Of a stretch of DNA of 9,633 nucleotides, positions 6,219-9,633 are shown in pieces. The notes under the pieces were generated by a model. The model was not told the DNA's origin. It made no database searches and saw only the letters and a program-made list of their open reading frames with translations. Origin of the DNA: Nitrospinae bacterium RIFCSPLOWO2_12_FULL_45_22. Its GTDB lineage: Bacteria > 2-12-FULL-45-22. Location of the stretch: assembly GCA_001803565.1 (NCBI GenBank), contig MHDQ01000104.1, forward strand, positions 1 through 9,633. Direction: 5' to 3'. The position numbers were made by a program, and so were the translations under genes. Position 1 is the stretch's first letter. Every line of letters starts with the position of its first letter.

Positions 6219-7604
6219 ATGGGAGCGCTAGAAGAGCAAGAAAAGACCCGGATTGATAGGCTTTGGCTAGAGGGTTATCTCCGGGATAAAGATAAGTTAG
6301 CATATTTAGAAGCTTATTTGTCCCACCCATGCCCTGAGCTGTGCCAGGCGGCTGCCAGGGCTATTATCGAAGAGGTCTTGGGAGAGGAGAACAAAGGGTT
6401 ACGGCTCAGGGCATTAGAGCGCCTTAAACCATTTTCTATGCCTGACCCTAATAATCCGTGCCAGGGCCAGATTGATCTGCATACCCACGACTTTTTTTCC
6501 GAAGATGGCTACCAAACTCCATCAGCCCTGGCCTTAGAGGCTTATGAGAAGGGGCTCACCGGGGTAGCGGTAATTAGCCATAATCAAAGATATGACGATG
6601 ATGAAGCTGAAAGGGCCGCCCAAATCTTAGGGATTGATCTTTTTAAAGGCGGGGAGATAGTATCTTATGTAGTATTGAAAGACCGAGGGGTAGAAAATAT
6701 CCATATCCTGCAAATATATGGGGATAACCCCCCGCCAGAGAAATTAAATGAGATACTGAGATTCTACATAAACCGCTACGAAAATGAGCTAGATGCTCTG
6801 GGGTATGATCTTGAGCAAGCCCGTAATAATCCCCTGGAGGCATTGAAATATTTGAGGTTAGGGAGTGCTCAGCAATTAGTAGGAGAAAAGCTCCAGGGGC
6901 TACAGAATAGGTTTGGTAACCGCCTCTGGCTTAGCGAAGAGGAGCTGCACTCCGCGAAGCGTGGTGATGCTGTTTACCCTTTTACTATAGCAGTAGCCTT
7001 ATGGAGAAAGTATAGAGAGGTCTTTCAGGCAGGGTTTTTATTAGAAGAAGGGAAGCCCGAAAGCCGGCTAGTATTGGGAAATGTTAATGCAGTATATCAG
7101 CAATTCATTCGGGTAGAAAAAACTAATTACAGGGACGAAGGAGACGAACGAACCCCCGATTTGAAAAGTATTGCTACCCGGGCAATACTGCTTGGCCGAA
7201 AGCTTATAATACCCCATCCTAGCGAATATTCTACCCAGGCCTTTGAGCAAATTTTGGAAGACCTGGCCCTTATTGAATTGGGTGGTAAAAAATATGCTGG
7301 CACCCTTATTGGAGTAGAATATTATAGCAACAAACTGAGAGGCAAATATAAGGAATATGTAAGAGAGTATATAGATAAACTAAACCATGAACATCCAGTC
7401 TACCAACACTTCCCATTATATTTGCTGCCCGGCAGCGATAGCCACGGCCAATACTCACCTGATTGCCCCTTAGGCCTAGGGGATAATTACCCCTCTGATA
7501 AGGCAAGGTACAAAGAAGAAGTATATAGGGTCTTAAAAAGACCCGTGATAGAATTTTCTACTACGGAATTATTAAGGGAGTCCAGGAGGAGAGTTTTTGA
7601 ATAA
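6219..7604 (+). CDS. PHP-domain metal-dependent phosphoesterase
   Basis: A 461-residue protein from the chosen start. Metal-binding PHP motifs appear in order: IDLHTHDFFSEDG (H88, H90), ISHN (H121), GGEIV (E146), H162 in NIHILQIYG, IPHPSEYS (H333), VEYY (E367) and GSDSHG (D407, H409). This set suggests an active trinuclear phosphoesterase like the polymerase-associated, YciV-like and histidinol-phosphatase relatives. About 80 residues precede the PHP core, and a long charged helical insertion (about 165-320) separates motifs, making it larger than YciV-type enzymes. The substrate is unknown; nucleotides or sugar phosphates are possibilities only. The frame is open back to 6126, but the region before 6219 looks non-coding and the better promoter lies inside it. 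AAGG sits 3 bases before the ATG at 6219, and a GGAGG lies further upstream, too far to be ideal. Starts at 6126 or 6186 are alternatives. Confidence 0.82.
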   Translation: MGALEEQEKTRIDRLWLEGYLRDKDKLAYLEAYLSHPCPELCQAAARAIIEEVLGEENKGLRLRALERLKPFSMPDPNNPCQGQIDLHTHDFFSEDGYQTPSALALEAYEKGLTGVAVISHNQRYDDDEAERAAQILGIDLFKGGEIVSYVVLKDRGVENIHILQIYGDNPPPEKLNEILRFYINRYENELDALGYDLEQARNNPLEALKYLRLGSAQQLVGEKLQGLQNRFGNRLWLSEEELHSAKRGDAVYPFTIAVALWRKYREVFQAGFLLEEGKPESRLVLGNVNAVYQQFIRVEKTNYRDEGDERTPDLKSIATRAILLGRKLIIPHPSEYSTQAFEQILEDLALIELGGKKYAGTLIGVEYYSNKLRGKYKEYVREYIDKLNHEHPVYQHFPLYLLPGSDSHGQYSPDCPLGLGDNYPSDKARYKEEVYRVLKRPVIEFSTTELLRESRRRVFE

Positions 7605-7844
7605 AAGGTATAATGCTATACCAACAAATAAGAGACCCAGAAATATAGAGAGATGGTTCGTTATAAGCTCTTGCCTATCTTTCAAGAAATTCTTTATTAG
7701 CTGGGTTAGTCCCGGCTTAGCCTCTACTAATGGGGTTTCGCAATATTTGCAATAAGTATCTTTGGGCTTATTCGGAAAGTGGCAGTAAGGACAAAGTTTT
7801 ACTTCTATTATCTGACTGGCAGCTTTTCTGGAAGGTTCCTTCAT
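7572..7844 (-). CDS. Small zinc-ribbon membrane protein
   Basis: A 90-residue protein of unknown function. Residues 18-35 form a treble-clef/zinc-ribbon motif, CPYC-x10-CKYC (C18, C21, C32, C35). Residues about 65-82 form a single hydrophobic helix (LSIFLGLLFVGIALYLLF) followed by a short tail. The ribbon is therefore probably cytoplasmic with the chain anchored near its C-terminus. The frame also opens at 7892, but that ATG lies in the inverted repeat and lacks a ribosome-binding site. The ATG at 7844 has AAAGGG about 10 bases upstream and is preferred. The 3' end overlaps the convergent PHP gene by 33 bases. Such ribbon-plus-helix proteins are common and uncharacterised. Confidence 0.7.
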   Translation of the reverse strand: MKEPSRKAASQIIEVKLCPYCHFPNKPKDTYCKYCETPLVEAKPGLTQLIKNFLKDRQELITNHLSIFLGLLFVGIALYLLFKNSPPGLP

Positions 7845-7891
7845 GGTGTATAATCCCTTTCTTTCTGACTTTTGTACTTTTATATCTTTCA

Positions 7892-7971
7892 TGTCATTTC
7901 GACCGAAGGGAGAAATCTTTGTTTCGAAGATAGGAGAAATCTTTAAGATTCCTCGCTCCGCTCGGAATGAT
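7892..7971. repeat. Inverted-repeat element (TCATTTCGACCGAAGG type) with internal duplication
   Basis: The left arm (7894-7919) and the reverse complement of the right arm (7945-7970) agree at 21 of 26 positions. Inside, GGAGAAATCTTT occurs twice with a 24-base period (7909-7920 and 7933-7944), a partial tandem duplication of the left arm. Sequences of this type (TCATTTCGACCGAAGGGAG ... CTCGGAATGA) are, from general recollection, among the most widespread extragenic repeats in uncultured-bacterium genomes. The element occupies most of the gap between the zinc-ribbon gene and yvcK and could fold as a long hairpin in the yvcK leader. Confidence 0.75.
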
Positions 7972-8033
7972 AATGGTGGAATGAAAAAGTGCGAAATTAA
8001 AGCGCTTTCTGCAAAAGTGTGGTATCTAAAAAA

Positions 8034-9065
8034 ATGATAGCATATGAGAGGTCAATTCGTCAAAAGAAAAAGGTTGTTACTTTAGGAAATGGCACCGGGC
8101 ATGGTGTTCTATTGGAGGGGCTGAAAAGGCTTCCTTATTCCCTCACCGCCATAGTTAATATAACGGATAATGGGGGCCATAGCGGGCTGTTGCGCCAGAG
8201 TATGGATACCCCTTCTCCGGGCGATTTACGTAAATGTATAACCAGCCTGGCCGATCCGGGACTAACCCTCACTAATCTTTTAAAGTATCGCTTTGAAGGG
8301 GAATTAGAAGGCGTATGCCTGGGTAACCTTATTATAGGAGCTTTGATAAGGCAGGAAGGTGCTCTTTCGTTAGCCAGCGCTAAGTTAGGTCAGATGTTAG
8401 GGTTGGAGCATGAAGTAATACCTGCATCCGATGAAAGCACCCACATATGTGCCCAGTTACCTGATGGAACTGTAGTAGTAGGCGAATGGGAAATAATAGA
8501 GCGGGGGCCTGAGCATAAAGATATCCAGAGACTATTCCTGCAAAAGACCATTCGGCCAGTCCCCAGGGCCTTAGAAGCAATAGGAGAGGCTGATTTTCTT
8601 ATTATAGGACCGGGTTCACTGCGTACTGGCATCATATCCCTCCTTCTGGTCGCGGGGATAAAGGAGGCTATCGGAAACTCTAAGGCCAACAAGGTATATA
8701 TCTGCAACCTTATGACCCAGCCGGGCCAGACTGACCATTTCGCTCTGCGCCGGCATATGGAAGAATTATATCGGTATTTACCGATAGAGATGGATTATAC
8801 CATTGTTAATGATCCAGGCCGAATCCCTCCTGATATTTTAAGGCTTGTGGAGGACTCTTACCCAGTTGTCATTGATCATCCTATATATCCTACAAAACTC
8901 GTAATTAAGGACTTAATGAAGGATATTGATTGGCAGGATATCATTCATAATGGCTGGAAGAGAAAAAGAAGCTCTTTTAGGTCGGGACCCCATTTGGTTG
9001 TTCACGACCCCGACAAATTAGCCGCTGCCTTAGCTCAGATTATTGATTCTCCAGAAATTGTTTAG
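8034..9065 (+). CDS. yvcK: YvcK/CofD-family protein (gluconeogenesis factor-like)
   Basis: A 343-residue protein matching YvcK/YbhK along its full length. Motifs are a Rossmann loop LGNGTGHGVLLEGL (GNGTG at 18-22, canonical GGGTG), NITDNGGHSG (42-51), PGDLRKC (62-68), the LGNLIIGAL stretch (96-104), IIGPGSL (190-196) and CNLMTQPGQTD (224-234). Family members bind UDP-sugars and, in Bacillus, are needed for growth on gluconeogenic carbon sources and for cell-wall homeostasis; the related CofD is a phospholactate transferase. TDNGG is like E. coli YbhK, while MTQPG is like Bacillus YvcK. The start is uncertain: ATG at 8034 (overlapping the stop of an 18-codon frame, ATGA) or GTG at 8019, neither with a clear ribosome-binding site. 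The 3' end overlaps pyrE. Confidence 0.88.
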   Translation: MIAYERSIRQKKKVVTLGNGTGHGVLLEGLKRLPYSLTAIVNITDNGGHSGLLRQSMDTPSPGDLRKCITSLADPGLTLTNLLKYRFEGELEGVCLGNLIIGALIRQEGALSLASAKLGQMLGLEHEVIPASDESTHICAQLPDGTVVVGEWEIIERGPEHKDIQRLFLQKTIRPVPRALEAIGEADFLIIGPGSLRTGIISLLLVAGIKEAIGNSKANKVYICNLMTQPGQTDHFALRRHMEELYRYLPIEMDYTIVNDPGRIPPDILRLVEDSYPVVIDHPIYPTKLVIKDLMKDIDWQDIIHNGWKRKRSSFRSGPHLVVHDPDKLAAALAQIIDSPEIV

Positions 9066-9594
9066 CCATAAAGATAGGCTCATAATCATAATCCTTGAGG
9101 GCATCTCTTGAGCCTTCATCCCGGTCAACCAGGGAAAATACCTTTATTACCCGGCAGCCTAACTCCTCAACGGCTTTTATTGCCCGCATAGTGGATGCCC
9201 CGGTAGTGGTTACATCCTCAATGATAATGACCTTGGAACCCGCGGCCAAATCGCCTTCTATCAGCCCCATCTTGCCATGTTTTTTTGGTTCCTTTCGCAC
9301 AATGAAACCACTTAATGGGACCCCATTTATATAGCTATAAATTATTAAGGACCCTACAATCGGGTCCGCCCCAATCGTAGGCCCACCCACTGCATCTACC
9401 GAGACCCCACCCTTTACCATGGCCTGGATACGCTCCCAAAGGACAGAAGCAATAAGAAAAGCACCATAAGGATCGAGGCTGGTCTTTTTGCAATCCAAAT
9501 AATAAGAACTCTCTTTACCAGAAGAGAGGGTTATTTTCCCTTGAAAAAAAGATTTTTCTTTTAAAAGCTTAAATAGCTCGTCTTTCCAGGTCAT
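9040..9594 (-). CDS. pyrE: Orotate phosphoribosyltransferase
   Basis: A 184-residue protein, full length for bacterial PyrE. It converts orotate and PRPP to orotidine 5'-monophosphate in de novo pyrimidine synthesis, in the cytoplasm. Visible features are KSFFQGKITLSSGKESSYY near the N-terminus (14-32), GGPTIGADPI at 70-79, the active-site loop RKEPKKHG (100-107) with the conserved Lys/His, and the PRPP-binding motif VIIIEDVTTTGAST (122-135). The ATG at 9594 gives the N-terminus typical of the family, but there is no Shine-Dalgarno because the sequence immediately upstream is the TCATT repeat. No other pyr gene is present. The 3' end overlaps the convergent yvcK gene by 26 bases. Confidence 0.95.
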   Translation of the reverse strand: MTWKDELFKLLKEKSFFQGKITLSSGKESSYYLDCKKTSLDPYGAFLIASVLWERIQAMVKGGVSVDAVGGPTIGADPIVGSLIIYSYINGVPLSGFIVRKEPKKHGKMGLIEGDLAAGSKVIIIEDVTTTGASTMRAIKAVEELGCRVIKVFSLVDRDEGSRDALKDYDYEPIFMAKQFLENQ

Positions 9595-9633
9595 TCTAGG
9601 TCATTGGTTACTGGTCATTAGTCATTGGGTTAT
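9589..9633. repeat. Degenerate short-unit repeat (GGTCATT), continuing past the right edge
   Basis: TCATT occurs four times at 9591, 9601, 9615 and 9622, mostly as (G)GTCATT(G/A), with irregular spacing of 10, 14 and 7 bases. On the minus strand this reads AATGACC/AATGACT units running into the pyrE start codon. Similar low-complexity GTCATTGGTCATT runs are common between genes in metagenomic genomes, from general recollection. The element is cut by the window edge. Confidence 0.6.

Noticed and set aside
7849-7854. Plus-strand TATAAT that could be a yvcK promoter
   Set aside because: It is preceded by TG but has no acceptable -35 at 16-18 bases, and it lies at the start codon region of the opposing gene. 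It could be chance.
7843-8037. 64-codon plus-strand frame across the inverted repeat
   Set aside because: Most of it is translated repeat DNA, and it has no ribosome-binding site. Only its last 18 codons are discussed, as a possible coupled leader.
8390-8707. 105-codon minus-strand frame inside yvcK
   Set aside because: It is antisense to conserved yvcK motifs (LGNLIIGAL to GPGSL), a typical shadow frame.
1-9633. CRISPR array, tRNA, prophage, insertion sequence or a defence island
   Set aside because: No regularly spaced repeats, cloverleaf, transposase, integrase or known defence gene was seen on either strand. The toxin-antitoxin pair is the only accessory module.

Overview
The window carries nine identifiable protein genes plus one partial gene at the left edge. 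It contains no tRNA, rRNA, CRISPR array, transposase or phage gene that I could see. Two families suggest a Gram-negative, probably uncultured bacterium: a heptosyltransferase-type GT9 enzyme (lipopolysaccharide core synthesis) and a secreted protein resembling the exosortase-associated TIGR04073 family. Several short, structured, non-coding repeats sit at gene borders, which recalls Omnitrophota/PVC-like or deltaproteobacterial metagenome genomes. The lineage is inference; no marker gene here settles it.

Left and middle part (1-6018, all on the minus strand, so read right to left): a peptidase-T-like M20 metallopeptidase (4894-6018); a 200-base gap with two hairpins; a small TIGR04073-like secreted protein (4293-4694) closely followed by a UMF1/Atg22-type MFS transporter (3043-4287); a type II toxin-antitoxin pair with an AbrB/MazE-fold antitoxin (2570-2839) and a RelE/ParE-fold toxin (2306-2566) behind its own sigma70-like promoter; a B12-binding-domain radical SAM enzyme (688-2232); and the N-terminal 203 residues of a heptosyltransferase that runs off the left edge.

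Right part (6019-9633): a divergent promoter region separates the peptidase from a plus-strand PHP-domain metal-dependent phosphoesterase (6219-7604). This gene meets, tail to tail and overlapping, a small minus-strand zinc-ribbon membrane protein (7572-7844). Next come an inverted-repeat element, a YvcK/CofD-family gene (8034-9065, plus) and pyrE, orotate phosphoribosyltransferase (9040-9594, minus), which again overlap tail to tail.

The genes look like ordinary core and housekeeping functions (envelope synthesis, peptide turnover, transport, pyrimidine synthesis) plus one stability module, not one integrated new system. The most distinctive feature is the set of short intergenic repeats. 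One of them (613-734) supplies the last 14-15 codons and stop of the radical SAM gene and also forms the leader of the heptosyltransferase gene. Another (9589-9633) reaches the pyrE start codon. I did not find a convincing undescribed multi-gene system.
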